A DNA stretch of 64,000 bases from Perca fluviatilis (lineage: Eukaryota; Chordata; Actinopteri; Perciformes; Percidae). The stretch is from positions 31,426,083 through 31,490,082 of the forward strand of contig NC_053112.1 in assembly GCF_010015445.1 (NCBI RefSeq), given 5' to 3'. The notes under the pieces were generated by a model. That model ran no database searches, had not been told where the DNA came from, and worked only from the letters and a program-made list of their open reading frames with translations. Positions 13,583-26,677 of this stretch are shown in pieces. Each line of letters begins with the position of its first letter. The first letter of the stretch is position 1. The position numbers were made by a program, and so were the translations under genes.

Positions 13583-13933
13583 TTAAGGTGTTTAGCATAA
13601 AGACTTGAAACATGGGAAACAGCTAGCCTGGCTCTGTCCAAAAGCAACCAAATCCATATACCAGAACCTCTAAGCACCTCCGGCTGGTGGTGACAGCTTC
13701 ATATGAAGTGTAAATATGAGAAACAAGTGTGGCATGTGATGGTTATGTGACTGTTACCTGGAAAGCTGCAACAGGATTGTGTCAGGGTCCTGGGAGACCT
13801 AACAGAACCAATGCCTCAGGGGAAGAAATACTAACAAGCCTTTGTCTGTTTTCCCATACAGCTTTCATCAAGGGACTGAAAGGGATGCATGCAAACAACA
13901 CAATGTACCTGTGTGTTAGAGAGGAAGGAGTGA

Positions 13934-13936
<3 letters not shown>

Positions 13937-14016
<80 letters not shown>
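13937..14016. repeat. (TG)n microsatellite
   Basis: About 40 TG units followed by a GA-rich tail (gagagagaaagagagag). No coding content. Confidence 0.97.
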
Positions 14017-14023
<7 letters not shown>

Positions 14024-14548
14024 AAGAGAGAGCTACAGCAAAGCAGATGGAAAGGGAGAGCTACTTTTGCTAGTCGTCGTGATCACAGTGTGGTGCCTCA
14101 CATCCTAGAGCAGCACTCTTAGCTGTCTAAAGGCTGATGATGATTGTGGCATTGAAATCATGGCTCCACAACTTTGGTAGAAGCCTTGTAAAATCTCAGA
14201 GCAGCCAATCAGGATTTTTATCATTATTCTTAATAATTTTAAACAAAAAAAAAAAGTTATTTCCAAGGTCAACAATGAGCTTTCATGCTCTAACTTTAAT
14301 CCAACAGGGACAAAAAAGACACACCATGGATGAAATCATAACGCAAAAAAACTGAGCAAACTCCATCTACTAAAGACTGTGTGATACCATCGAAAGTGTC
14401 GGAAAAAGTTCGTGGGTGAACCTTGAGTTGGGATTATAGGAACTATTATTTCCCAGTTCAACGATGAACTTTAATTCTTAATATTTCTCTTTTGTCCCTC
14501 TTTTAGCAGCAAGCACACAGAAAATGATGCAGCGTGCCATGAGTGAGA

Positions 14549-14630
14549 CTATTATTTTATTATACCTTTATTTTTACAGGCAAGTCAATAAGAACAAGTT
14601 CTTATTTATAATGGCGGCCTGACAAACGAC
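14549..14630. repeat. Fish LINE 3'-tail fragment (RSg-1-like)
   Basis: The segment with ttacaggcaagtcaataaga, acaagttcttatttataatg and gcggcct resembles a repeat tail I recall from salmonids and other teleosts (aggcaagtcagttaagaaca). Only about 80 bp is recognisable. Recognition is from memory. Confidence 0.5.
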
Positions 14631-15429
14631 AAAAAAACACTTAGGGGAAGCGAAAGAGGGCTAGGAGATAAAACAATCTCTCTGCAGAGTTTACAGTCCT
14701 TGTTTGCTCATGACCATTTAATTACATTTTTTTCTCAGTCTTTTGCCTTTCTTGTGCAAACTGCAGCATAACTGAATGTAATTGTTATCAATACATGTCA
14801 ATTTCTATTTTTGGTACAGGTACATGTGTTAATTCACGTTCTCGAAGGATTTGTGGAGTTGCTTAGCGACAACACTAAATGCAGTCTACCACTTCCTCTG
14901 TGTATTGTCCACTGTCTTAAAGTTATTGGATATGTGCTGCTTTCAGACAATCAAGGATATAAATCTGTTTTTGGTCGAAATTAGTCTATATGTGTAATTT
15001 TTGTAGCTTTCAATTGTATTTTAGGTCTGTTCCATACTTTACTGACTTATTCATTTGCATATAATTGCTCTAAGGGGATCCTTCCACAGAAATAATTTCC
15101 ATGTTTAGAAAGAGACTGCAGGACTATAGAAAACACAGAATCTTCAAAAAAAAGCTCTACTGTCTTCAAAAGTAACAACATGGAAGTCTTCAATAGATGC
15201 ACCAAGGAAAGGACAGGTTGATACCTGCTACTTCAAAATGAATAATCAGCTGCTCATTAGACTACAGTCCGTTTGTGTGCAGGTGATTGAATGAAATTGC
15301 ATAAAAAAATTGTGTGTGCGAAAGCTCACAACTAGATCATATTAGTACAGAGCCCTGTAAGTGGGAAATACACTTCCTCAGAAAATGCTACCATCACTCA
15401 ACAACAATATGAATAAGATATAATAAGGT

Positions 15430-15475
15430 AAGAAAACCTTTATTGTCTGTCACGAGTGACAGAAATTTGTCTATG
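15430..15475. repeat. Short LINE-tail-like fragment
   Basis: Contains aaaacctttattgtctgtca and acagaaatttgtc, a pattern often seen at 3' ends of fish LINE copies. Very short, with no flanking duplication seen. Confidence 0.3.
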
Positions 15476-18400
15476 ACAGGGCAGGCTCAAATGACAAATA
15501 CATCTAAGAACAAAGATACATATAGAAACAGCATAATAACATTGACTGTGCAAGAGTCTGCTGTACAGAATACAGCTTATACTGAGCACTGACCAGCAGG
15601 TCTAGATTACAGTTAGACCCTTGTCACTAGTGGGAAGGAGGTTGGTGCTGGACTAAAGGCCATGTTATTACATTTATCGAAATAGATTATCCTTTGTACA
15701 GTGGCAATTTTAGGACAATGCACACACAGCTTGTCAGGCTCTGCCATATGTTCATAAGTCTAAGCTTTACTTTGTGCCTGCATGTACTTCAACCTCAACT
15801 ACAGAAGCTATGTTATGAGCTGAATGCCAACATGTTGGAGCTCCTGCACATTATCGCCAACATAATTAGGATTCAAATGACCAAATTCAAATGTTGGAAT
15901 ATTTTACTCTGGACCCATTTGTTATTCCTAAGTGTCACTGAAAATCATTTAAATAGGCCATTTTTTTCTTTAATTTTAGCTCATGAAAGTCATACGTTAA
16001 AGTGCTATAAAACTATTTTTACAGTCACACACAAACATGACAGGGAGTATATTTAAACAAAATATGTGCAGTTTGCAGATTGAGATCATAACAATCAGGT
16101 GAGTCTTGGGCTAAGTCTCCCTAAGGGAGTCAAAGTCACTTTTAAAAAACACATTAAAAAAAAGGTCAGCCATAACTCTGCTATAAAAAAAACTAGCCTT
16201 TCAAAATCTGGATATGGCAGGCAGCACTTAGCTCTGTTCCCTGTCTCAGTGAATGAAAGTGATTTAAGAGCTGTTTTGATACAGGTCATTGGTATAGACG
16301 AAGGAAAATAGGTAGCATTCTGCTCCCTCTCAGTGTTAAAAAGAAAATGCCGGGGGTTCTGCAAAGTTATGCATCTTCCAGAATAATGTAACTCCAGACT
16401 AAGACCAGAATTTTATAATAGAGTGTATGTACACTATAATAATAATAGAACCTATGTGCTTCCCCCTCTACTGGACACAAAAAGAGAAGTGCAAAGAAGT
16501 CAAAACTCTAGACAGGATATGTTTTTTTCATTACGGTTGAGTCCCTCTCCATTTCTCCCTCTTTCTCTGAAGTAAAAAAATAGCCTTGGTACATCAATAA
16601 GACACACTTTCATGGTGCAGTGTACTATTAATGCACTAAGGCAACAAGATAAATATTTGAACTTGACCTAAAATGAAGAATGAATGTCTTTGTTTGGACT
16701 TTGCAAAGAAACAGTCAGCCTTCACTACAAAAACATGAAGGCTATTTAAGGATTTGGACCACACATCTAAAAGCCCCTGTGGGGTGTGTGTGTGTGTATT
16801 TCCACAAATGCCAATGTCTGAAACAACAAATGTATGCACACATCCTAACTCATTTTGCTCACACACACTAAGTGACCAGAACCTGAGTGACCATTTATGT
16901 AAATGCAGGGGTGGAAAATAATAGAAATGCACCCGAGCATCATATCCCTGCAGTGCAGCCTAACTCACTTTACTCCAAACAGTGTCAACATTATGAGTCA
17001 ACATGAGCTTCTTGTTATGCTAATGTAGGATACATGTCACAGTGGATATGCAGCATGCATGACTGGACAAACACAAGTCCAACAGAAGTAAGGTGTTCTT
17101 GTTTGTTGAGATGCTTGAAACAACAACGAGCTTGTGACTCTAGAGATTTTCCAAGGTTAGTGGAATCAGGTACCAAAAGAAATACAGCAACACAATGACA
17201 ATTAACCTTCTCTTAGCAGCTACACAAGTCTATTTCAATGTTCATACAATTTCACACAAATTTAATATAAAAAAATGTGGAATGAAGGTTGTGCTAAATA
17301 TGTGTTTAAATATAAAAATGTGTGTACAGTATACAATATACCTCCTAATTAATTAGGTTTAGATATAAATAAAGAAGCAGCACATTTTTGTGCAATACAA
17401 CCGGCAAGAAATACAAACATTTTAATATTTTAAGCCAGTATATGCCTACAAATGGACACCGAATTGCATTATTGAGGATGATATTAAATAGCAACGCAGA
17501 CAGGATATTATGCATGACCCTCAGCTTCTCTGGTGCACATATTGGAGATGGAGCAAAAGGAAAGATTGCATTGCTCTCTGTTACATTGTTCCAGCAGGGT
17601 GCTTGAATGATGGCACACAACAATGTAATCTTAGAAAAAATAGAGGTAGGCCTAAATAATAAAAAAAACAGAAACCTGTGAGACATATACACATACTCTC
17701 CTTCCCCTCTTCCTCCCTCCATTTTGTCCTCATTATCACCCTCTCATCACTTAGACAAGGACTTGGCATGAGCTGTGCTCCTAGCATGCCTCAGCACCAC
17801 GTCGGGCCAGATTTATTAAATGTCTCTCCCCCATCTTTGGCTTCTAACACATCTCATTTTCCCATCCCTTTGACCTATATGTGGTATGTTGCTATAGGAA
17901 GAACCTGATGAATGATTGACCCAGACTAATATATCTTACCTTGTTTAATATGGATGTTAGGTTCACAAGTCTATACTATGCTTGGGTTTTATTGGAATTG
18001 TGATTAGTAATGGTAATTAAGTCAGCTTGTCAATGGAAAATTTCTTCTCTCCCCCCCATTTTTCTCTGAGAGTTACATTTTGATGCCACCGTGCAGCATT
18101 GGCCGACTAAGTTATTTTCATATTCTGCCCATGAGCGTGATGCCTGGGGGATCTCACAGATTATGCAGAAGAACTGTGCGGAAAAAAAAGCATTTTTAGT
18201 ATTGAAGGAGGAAAAATGAGCAGGTCATGTGCATTTATTTCATCCCACCTGAGTGCTTTTTCACCCTCTTTTACATGCATATGTGGCATGTGTGTGTTAG
18301 TATTACCATATATATAATACATGCAAAGCACTGTGTCTATGTATGTAATGTATATGCATTGTTATTCTGTGTGTGTGCTAGTGTGCATGTAAGGTGATGT

Positions 18401-18479
18401 GAGTGTAAACCACTGAGTGGAATCCACTGCCAGACTACATCAGATACTGTGACTCAATTATTGACTTTAAAAACAGAAT

Positions 18480-18607
18480 ACATATCATATATCTCTTCAA
18501 GATGGCTTATGGACTGACTGACTTATTTGTATTATTACCTTTTTGTTTGTGAAGTGACCTTGGGTGTCATGAAAGGCACTTTAAATAAAATGTATTATTA
18601 AACCCAG
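18480..18607 (+). repeat. LINE/SINE 3' tail ending in a TATTA repeat
   Basis: The segment ends gtcatgaaaggcactttaaa followed by taaaatgtattattaaa. This matches the tail style of fish L2/RTE-type retroposons (aaggcgctttataaataaa plus a short tandem tail). It runs directly into the long CA tract. Only the 3' end is recognisable. Confidence 0.45.
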
Positions 18608-18624
18608 TTTACCCACATCAATTT

Positions 18625-18762
<138 letters not shown>

Positions 18763-20901
18763 CAATGTGCAAACTACAGATAAAACATTTCCCACCAGCC
18801 ATACACTAAAATGCCATGGCCTTAAGTGTCCTTCAGTCTCCCCCTAGTGCTTCAGTAGATATTCCTCTATTCACTGCTACATGGTTAAAACAAAGACGCC
18901 ATGAAGAAAGACATTTATATGTTTAATAATTATCCTCCATTTAATTTTTTTTCCAGACTAAATATTCCTCTGCTTTAAAATTGAGCAGCTAATGACTACA
19001 CAGTGAGAAATGGCGACATATGTTTCAGTGTGTGCGACTGTCACAAGGGAGGAAAGAGGAATCCCTCCACAGAGCAGTGTAATTAGCAAGACTGCTTTGG
19101 CACACACACAGACATATACACATAAAAGTTGTTATTTAATTATTGCCTGGCATTTTTGTGTCATGCCGTTTACAATATGGAGATCATTTATTTAGAAATC
19201 CCCCAAAGAACTCCCCAACCAAATGCACACAAAATGCTATTTTTCTGACTTAAGACGACTGTAACCATAAACACTACATTTTGAACCCCAGCCGTTACCC
19301 TAACCTCAACCAAAAACCAAGTCTTACCATGTGGGGACTAGCTCCTTATTCCAAAAGGGAGGAAAGTCGCCGAAATGTCACTGTGTAAAAAGATGAATGT
19401 CTCCACAACATGACGAAGACAAGTATGGACAAACCCATACACACACCCACACAAACATAACATTTTTCGTCAGTATAATTGTATCAGATAGTTGGATCGT
19501 TATTCTTTTAGGTCAGGCTCAGATAAAAATCTGTCAAAGGGGATACAATGTAAGGGAGATTGGCTTTCTCCGGGTAAGTGTGAGAATTGGGACATGGTAA
19601 TAGTTAGGGCTCTGGGGTGGTAAAATGGTATTAGAATGATAGTGGGCTAAACTGTTACTGGCGGGACAGCAAAGAGAGGCTCTATCCAATGGGAGTGGAT
19701 GAATAAGCCATGAAGCCAGGCAGCAAAGGCACGGGTCTGAGATAATATATTCTTGCCATGGTAAACCTCTGATAGATGCACACACGTGCATGCTTGCACA
19801 CTAACACAAGCATACAAATTCATATCAAAATCAAATATCAAACTCTGCTGTAGAACTGGGTCATAGAGTACCTCTCCTACTGAGTGTATAACGTTTTAGA
19901 GATAACATGAGGAGCAAAAGGAAGACAGGGACTGAGAGGGCAAGCGAATGAACGCAAAGTTTTCAGCAGGGCTGAAATAGCAATACTGGAGTGTGTCATT
20001 TATTTGGCAAACACATTCTTATACCCATTTTCCTATTTAGACAACTATTTTCTTTTTTGGTGGGGTGAAGGAGGCCCACCTCCCTTTTTGGAGATAATAA
20101 TCTTTCCTCCCTTGTGTATACATAACATGCATTATTGAGAGACCTCTGCAGCACTGACATCCTTCCAGCTCCTGTAGCACAGTGGTTGTGTTGCTCGTCT
20201 CGGGTCCCCATTTAAACCATGCTAGATTTAGAAATGTGCGTGCCTGCAAAGCAAGCCAAACTCTATACCGGAGGTAGAAGCAGGTACATTACTTCTTGAG
20301 TTATTCCATAAATAATATGTCTGAAGAGCTTGCAGAGAGGCAGGATGAAAACTTGCAAATGTATGCAAATAGTTTTCTCGCTTCAGTTTGAAATAAAAAT
20401 GCCACACAATCAAGAACAAATGACAATTCATGAATGAACCAAAGATAAACAGCAAACCATCTAAATCCATTATTAAATGGCTACATTCTTAAAATACAAA
20501 CCCAAAGACAATTAGTCAGCATGACGCTACAGTAAAAACTACAGATTATCTACTGTATGCATCTATGTTTACGACCAGCAGACAATCAAGGACACAATTA
20601 TGATCGTAATTAGTTATTGCATTGTAAATAAACACTTCTGACTTAGTATGGCTATGTGATGCATCACTCAGCAAAGATATGGGAGCATTTCTCAGGTACA
20701 GTAGCTCATTCTGTGTGAGTAATGGCCAAACGGGAATAAGGCAAGGGGTCCAACGCCATATAACACACAACCAGAGCGAGAGATTTACTACATGCTCTAT
20801 GCAGGTACCAGGCAAAGGCAGCATGCTGCAGCATGTGATGGCATATTTGGTGTGAAGGAGGATTAACCATGATTACAAATATAAAGACTATCCATTTTAT
20901 T

Positions 20902-21293
20902 TAGAGATGCACCGATAGACCGGCCGGTGACAGGAATTGGCCGTTTTTTACGTGCTTGGCCATGACCGGCGACCGGCAGGTCAGTCTGACATATGCTGAT
21001 TTCATGCCGGTCAATGCTACAATTAACTGACAACATAAGTTTTACAAGTTACAGTTATCAAGGACGCACGCACACGCGGACGCCACAGCGTACCCACTCG
21101 CAGTGTGAAGCGTGTGTGTCAGCGGTATTCTCAAACATGTAGGGAACCTCAGGAATTAACCTGCAACATGTCAGCTGTTTGGAAATTCTTCAGCGTGTGT
21201 GCAGAAGATAACAGGTTTGCAATATGCAACACCTGCAAGAAAAAAGTAGGGCGTGGAGGGACGACACCAAAAACCAAAATCACATTTTTTTAG
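20902..21293 (+). mobile_element. hAT element fragment, 5' end with BED finger
   Basis: Starts with tagagatgcaccgatagacc, a terminus of the agatgcaccgat type seen in many hAT elements. It then runs through a GC-rich leader into a short coding part with a BED zinc finger. No inverted partner (ending atcggtgcatctcta) is visible before the TGTA microsatellite at 21688, so the 3' boundary is unknown; related sequence may run to about 21600. The copy is internally deleted or 3'-truncated. Confidence 0.65.
21168..21293 (+). pseudogene. BED-type zinc finger fragment of a hAT transposase
   Basis: Begins MSAVWKFFSVCAEDNRF and continues AICNTCKKKVGRGG, giving the BED pattern of aromatic W..F, then C-x2-C, then the glycine-rich turn. 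The reading frame ends at KITFF, before the distal H...H pair and the rest of the transposase. This is a DNA-binding N-terminus without catalytic domain. I chose the internal ATG because the family protein starts this way, although the frame is open further upstream. Confidence 0.65.
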
Positions 21294-21687
21294 TTGGATA
21301 TTGGATGTGAAAAGAAGGAAATGGTTCTAACATTGCACTTTAGATGTGTGTGAATTCTCCACACCAGGAGTAATTTATAATTCTATTTTATAGTGATCCA
21401 TTATCTGTTCAAAAAATTTTCTATTAGAAAAGATAGAAAATAAAGTCAGGTGCTGGTGGAGCCCAAAACAGAGCAAGAAGGAGAGTAAACATTCAGCAGG
21501 TGGACAGAAACACATCTCCAAATGAATGTGAATGTTGCTCTGTACCGTCTGGGTGTTTAAGTAGGCAACTGTTTGCTAACATTGTTCGCCTAACTGTATA
21601 TGGTGATCACATGTCAATATAGTGTTTAAAGCTTGTTCTGCAGTCCTTACGTTGCCAAAACAGTTACTACTGCTAATAATTGTTAAG

Positions 21688-21713
21688 TATGTATGTATGT
21701 ATGTATGTATGTA
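21688..21713. repeat. (TATG)n microsatellite, left of the first Tc1 copy
   Basis: A run of tatg units ending in the TA that precedes the Tc1 end at 21714. The same repeat continues at 23247-23270 and 24901-24922, so the Tc1 copies split one original tract. Confidence 0.95.
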
Positions 21714-23244
21714 CAGTACAGGCCAAAAGTTTGGACACACCTTCTCATTCAATGTGTTTCTTTATTTTCATGACTATTTACATTGTAGATTCTCACTGAA
21801 GGCATCAAAACTATGAATGAACACATATGGAATTATGTACTTAACAAAAAAGTGTGTAATAACTGAAAACATGTCTTATATTTTAGATTCCTCAAAGTAG
21901 CCACCCTTTGCTTTTTGATAGCGCTGCAAACCCTTGGTGTTCTCTCAATGAGCTTCATGAGGTAGTCACCTGAAATGGTTTCCACTTCACAGGTGTGCCT
22001 TGTCAGGGTTAATTAGTGGAATTGTTTCCCTTATTAATGGGGTTGGGACCATCAGTTGTGTTGTGCAGAAGTCAGGTTGATACACAACCGACAGCCCTAT
22101 TGGACAACTGTTAGAATTCATATTATGGCAAGAACCAATCAGCTAAGTAAAGAGAAACGAGTGGCCATCATTACTTTAACAAATTAAGGTCAGTCAGTCC
22201 GGAAAATTGCGAAAACTGTGAATGTGTCCCCAAGTGCAGTCGCAAAAACCATTAAGCGCTACAACGAAACTGGCTCACATGAGGACCGCCCCAGGAAGGA
22301 AGACCAAGAGTCACCTCTGCTGCTGAGGATAAGATCATCCGAGTCACCAGCCTCAGAAATCGCAAGTTAACAGCAGCTCAGATTAGAGACCAGATGAACG
22401 CCACACAGAGTTCTAGCAGCAGACACATCTCTAGAACAACTGTTAAGAGGAGACTGTGCGAATCAGGCCTTCATGGTCAAGTAGCTGCTAGGAAACCACT
22501 GCTAAGGAGAGGCAACAAGCAGAAGAGATTTGTTTGGGCCAAGAAACACAAGGAATGGACATTAGATCAGTGGAAATCTGTGCTTTGGTCTGATGAGTCC
22601 AAATTTGAGATCTTTGGTTCCAACCGCCGTGTCTTTGTGCGACGCAGAAAAGGTGAACGGATGGATTCTACATGCCTGGTTCCCACCGTGAAGCATGGAG
22701 GAGGAGGTGTGATGGTGTGGGGGTGCTTTGCTGGTGACACTGTTGGGGATTTATTCAAAATTTAAGGCATACTGAACCAGCATGGCTACCACAGCATCCT
22801 GCAGCGACGTGCCATCCCATCCGGTTTGCGTTTAGTTGGACCATCATTTATTTTTCAACAGGACAGTGATCCCAAACACACCTCCACAGTCACCGGACCT
22901 GAACCCAATCAAGATAGTTTAGGGTGAGCTGGACCGCAGAGTGAAGGCAAAAGGGCCAAGAAGTGCTAAGCATCTCTGGGAACTCCTTCCTCCATTTCAG
23001 GTGACTACTTCTTGAAGCTCATCAAGAGAATGCCAATAGTGTGCAATGCAGTAATCAGAGCAAAGGGTGGCTACTTTGAAGAAACTAGAATATAAGACAT
23101 GTTTTCAGTTATTTCACACTTTTTTGTTAAGTACATAATTCCATAGTTTTGATGCCTTCAGTGAGAATCTACAATGTAAATACTCATGAAAATAAAGGAA
23201 ACGCACTGAATGAGAAGGTGTGTCCAAACTTTTGGCCTGTACTG
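21714..23244 (+). mobile_element. Tc1/mariner element with about 185-bp inverted repeats
   Basis: Both ends are present and bounded by TA (21712-21713 and 23245-23246). The left end starts cagtacaggccaaaagtttg, and the right end gives the same sequence on the other strand. The inverted repeats extend to the stretch with agccaccctttgc, roughly 185 bp, with scattered mismatches and one indel. Length is 1531 bp, near the usual 1.6 kb for the family. A degenerate transposase lies on the plus strand between the repeats. I recognise this family as widespread in fishes; its frame damage marks an old copy. Confidence 0.93.
22125..23095 (+). pseudogene. Degenerate Tc1 transposase
   Basis: Starts at the ATG at 22125 with ARTNQLSKEKRVAIITL, then meets a stop at about 22187. 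The HTH region continues as GQSVRKIAKTVNVSPSAVAK. After a frame change, 22394-22765 is open and contains the first catalytic D (LWSDESKFEIFGS) and GGGGVMVWGCFAGD. A second frame change follows. FQQDSDPKHTS supplies the second D, but DNA between it and GPEPNQD is missing, so the SPDLNPIE motif with the catalytic E is broken. The C-terminus AKGGYFEE is recognisable. At least one stop, two frame changes and one deletion make it inactive. Confidence 0.9.
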
Positions 23245-23246
23245 TA

Positions 23247-23270
23247 TATATGTATGTATGTATGTATGTA
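23247..23270. repeat. (TATG)n spacer between two Tc1 copies
   Basis: Only 24 bases of the tetranucleotide repeat separate the right end of one Tc1 element from the left end of the next. Confidence 0.95.
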
Positions 23271-24900
23271 CAGTGCCTTGCGAAAGTATTCGGCCCCCTT
23301 GAACGTTTCGACCTTTTGCCACATTTCAGGCCTCAAACATAAAGATATAAAACTGTAATTTTTTGTGAAGAATCAACAACAAGTGGGACACAATCATGAA
23401 GTGGAACGAAATTTATTGGATATTTCAAACCTTTTAAACAAATAAAAAACTGAAATATTGGGCGTGCAAAATTATTCAGCCGCCCCTTAAGTTAATACTT
23501 TGGCGCGCCACCTTTTGCGCGATTACAGCTGTAAGTCGCTTGGGGTATGTCTCTATCAGTTTTGCACATCGGAGACTGACATTTTTGCCCATTCCTCCTT
23601 GCAAAACAGCTCGAGCTCAGTGAGGTTGGATGGAGAGCGTTTGTGAACAGCAGTTTTCAGTTCTTTCCACAGATTCTCGATTGGATTCAGGTCTGGACTT
23701 TGACTTGGCCATTCTAACACCTGGATATGTTTATTTGTGAACCATTCCATTGTAGATTTTGCTTTATGTTTTGGATCATTGTCTTGTTGGAAGACAAATC
23801 TCAGTCCCAGTCTCAGGTCTTTTGCAGACTCCATCAGGTTTTCTTCCAGAATGGTCCTGTATTTGGCTCCATCCATCTTCCCATCAATTTTAACCATCTT
23901 CCCTGTCCCTGCTGAAGAAAAGCAGGCCCAAACCATGATGCTGCCACCACCATGTTTGACAGTGGGGATGGTGTGTTCAGGGTGATGAGCTGTGTTGCTT
24001 TACGCCAAACATAACGTTTTGCATTGTTGCCAAAAAGTTCGATTTTGGTTTCATCTGACCACAGCACCTTCTTCCACATGTTTGGTGTGTCTCCCAGGTG
24101 GCTTTTGGCAAACTTTAAACGACACTTTTTATTGTTATCTTTAAGAAATGGCTTTCTTCTTGCCACTCTTCCATAAAGGCCAGATTTGTGCAGTATACGA
24201 CTGATTGTTGTCCTATGGACAGAGTCTCCCACCTCAGCTGTAGATCTCTGCAGTTCATCCAGAGTGATCATGGGCCTCTTGGCTCCATCTCTGATCAGTC
24301 TTCTCATTGTATGAGCTGAAAGTTTAGAGGGACGGCCGGGTCTTCGTAGATTTGTAGTGGTCTGATACTCCTTCCATTTCAATATTATCGCTTGCACAGT
24401 GCTCCTTGGGATGTTTAAAGCTTGGGAAATCTTTTTGTATCCAAACCCGGCTTTAAACTTCTCCACAACAGTATCTCGGACCTGCCTGGTGTGTTCCTTG
24501 TTCTTCATGATGCTCTCTGCCGCTTTACACGGACCTCTGAGACTATCACAGAGCAGGTGCATTTATACGAGAGACTTGATTACACACAGCTGGATTCTAT
24601 TTATCATCATTAGTCATTTAGGTCAACATTGGATCATTCAGAGATCCTCACTGAACTTCTGGAGGAGTTTGCTGCACTGAAAGTAAAGGGGCTGAATAAT
24701 TTTGCACGCCCACTTTTTCAGTTTTTTATTTGTTAAAAAAGTTTGAAATAGCCAATGAATTTCGTTCCACTTCATAATTGGGACCCACTTGTTGTTGATT
24801 CTTCACAAAAAATTACAGTTTTATATCTTTATGTTTGAGGCCTGAAATGTGGCAAAAGGTCGAAACGTTCAAGGGGGCCGAATACTTTCGCAAGGCACTG
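23271..24900 (-). mobile_element. Tc1/mariner element, near full length
   Basis: Ends with cagtgccttgcgaaagtatt on both sides in inverted orientation, bounded by TA (23269-23270 and 24901-24902). The inverted repeats are about 210 bp (to roughly 23490 and from 24690), and the element is 1630 bp. It carries a minus-strand transposase with few defects. It belongs to a different family from its neighbour at 21714-23244, with different ends and transposase, and looks younger. The family is known from fish, frogs and other animals. Confidence 0.95.
23492..24508 (-). pseudogene. Tc1 transposase, frameshifted but catalytic triad visible
   Basis: Starts MKNKEHTRQVRDTVVEKF at 24508; an upstream in-frame ATG at 24562 is less likely because it would lie in the terminal region. 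HTH region: GYKKISQALNIPRSTVQ. Next comes the GRPGRPSKL-like AT-hook/linker (RRPGRPSKLS), then VLWSDETKIELFG with the first D. A frame change near 23980-24000 separates this from MVWACFSSAGTGK, VFQQDNDPKHKAK (second D) and QSPDLNPIENLW (E). A second frame change near 23570 separates the C-terminal part with CAKLIETYPKRLTAVIA. All three DDE residues survive, but two frameshifts prevent a full-length product. Confidence 0.9.
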
Positions 24901-24922
24901 TATGTATGTATGTATGTATGTA
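24901..24922. repeat. (TATG)n microsatellite, right of the second Tc1 copy
   Basis: Continuation of the tetranucleotide tract after the Tc1 right end at 24900. Confidence 0.9.
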
Positions 24923-26677
24923 TTACATTACAGAAAATGCACAAGCATACACAGAAATAAACACATTATTAAACTGCATATGATACCACATTAATGTTAC
25001 AACCAAGCTACAACAAGCATGCTGCTGTGAGGTGATTTTATCTGAGTTCTTAGAGGCATAACCCGAAGTAGGAAAACACTGAGGACACGCTGTTCTGATG
25101 CAAGTATCTTCAAAACGCTAAAACACACACATTGAACCACGCAGGCATAGGCGCACACCTGCATACAGATACATATTCTCAATATCATTGCAGCTGTATC
25201 GCACATCCACTTTCTAGACAACGTGTCCGTAAACATATATTTTAAATACTATTAGCCTAGGATCCGGGCCCATATTCTCAAGCTTCAGATAGCTAATCAG
25301 GGTGTCCCATTACACATATTGTATCTCCATTGTGTTTAATGATTGTACTTGTATTTTAACTGTTTTGTGAATAAACTGAAATTGAACTGAGCTATCTAAA
25401 ACCTGACCTGAGATCACAGTAACCTTCCTGATAAATGATTTCCTTTGATGTCTTCAGTGTTTATCTGCTGTTCAGACTTTTAATCTCAATCAGCACACAG
25501 CTTCCAGCTTTCAATTTTGTTTAACTGCAGCCTTTAAATAAGATATTCAACATGTAGTTTTTGTGATTTTGCACATGGATTACTTTATCATCAGGCAAAC
25601 TTGAGCTGACTTTGAGTGCTGACCACACAAATCATCAATAATTCCCTTTCAATCATTTTCTGTTCTTTGATTTATAAAAAGGTCCAGAGTTCAAAGAAAC
25701 AACTCAATTCTCCAGCAAGCCTTTCTTGCTGTAGCAAGTCTGTGTTGTTTATCCGCATGTGTGTCTGCGCTGCTTCTGTTTGTATGCCGGTGAGTGAGAA
25801 CCTTGGTGTTCTTTTTGGGTGAGTTACTGTAGAGCTGCAGGAAGGTAACACTTTCTCATCATTGCTTCAATGGCTTATGGGGCCTACAAAAGAGACATAT
25901 CTTCACAAGAGCCGAGTCCATGTATCCCACACTCTCACTCATTCAACATGACTGTCAGAAACCTTAAAAAAAAGTGACCCAAATCAAACCGGTCGTGCCT
26001 CACAGGAAACAATAACAATCCGTGACTAACATCCTAAACCAGCCGCACATGAAAGAGAGCGTGAGACCTGAGAGAGGAGCTGAAATGCAGAAAGAATTCA
26101 TTGGAATAAGGAATGAGCTTTGAGGTGGACAGCCCTGTAGCAGAGTGAACTTTACTGAAGGGCCAAAGTAAAGCAAAGGTCACATACACTGGCGCTGGTC
26201 AAATATCAATTCCCTCTCTACATATGCTCAGCACCAATTTAACTACAGCTTATGAAAAGAAATTGGTCAAAGTCGTATTGGTTTTGAGATTCACTGAAGT
26301 AATCAATCCTTGGCTCGTGGAGATAAAAGCAGTCCCTCCTTCCCTCTGCCGAGCGATGTAAACTCAAATGAACAGACTTTCTGCAACAACTAAGTGGGTG
26401 GGGATTAGAACATTGTATTAAAATTACAGTAAGCATCTGTTCTTTAACAGGCCAAATTAATTGCATTCCTTTCCATGTCAGTGCTGCGGCATCCGACTGC
26501 TTGGACAGCAGAACTAATTTGAACTTTGAATCATAGGCTCGTCCACAGCCCAGAATTAATCATACATGCTCATAAAAAGCTGCTCACCTTTTAAATGTTT
26601 TCTCACTTGATAAACCAACAAGCAATATCTCAACAACGCAAGTTACGCATGCATTGCTGACTGTTCTGTGTAATACA

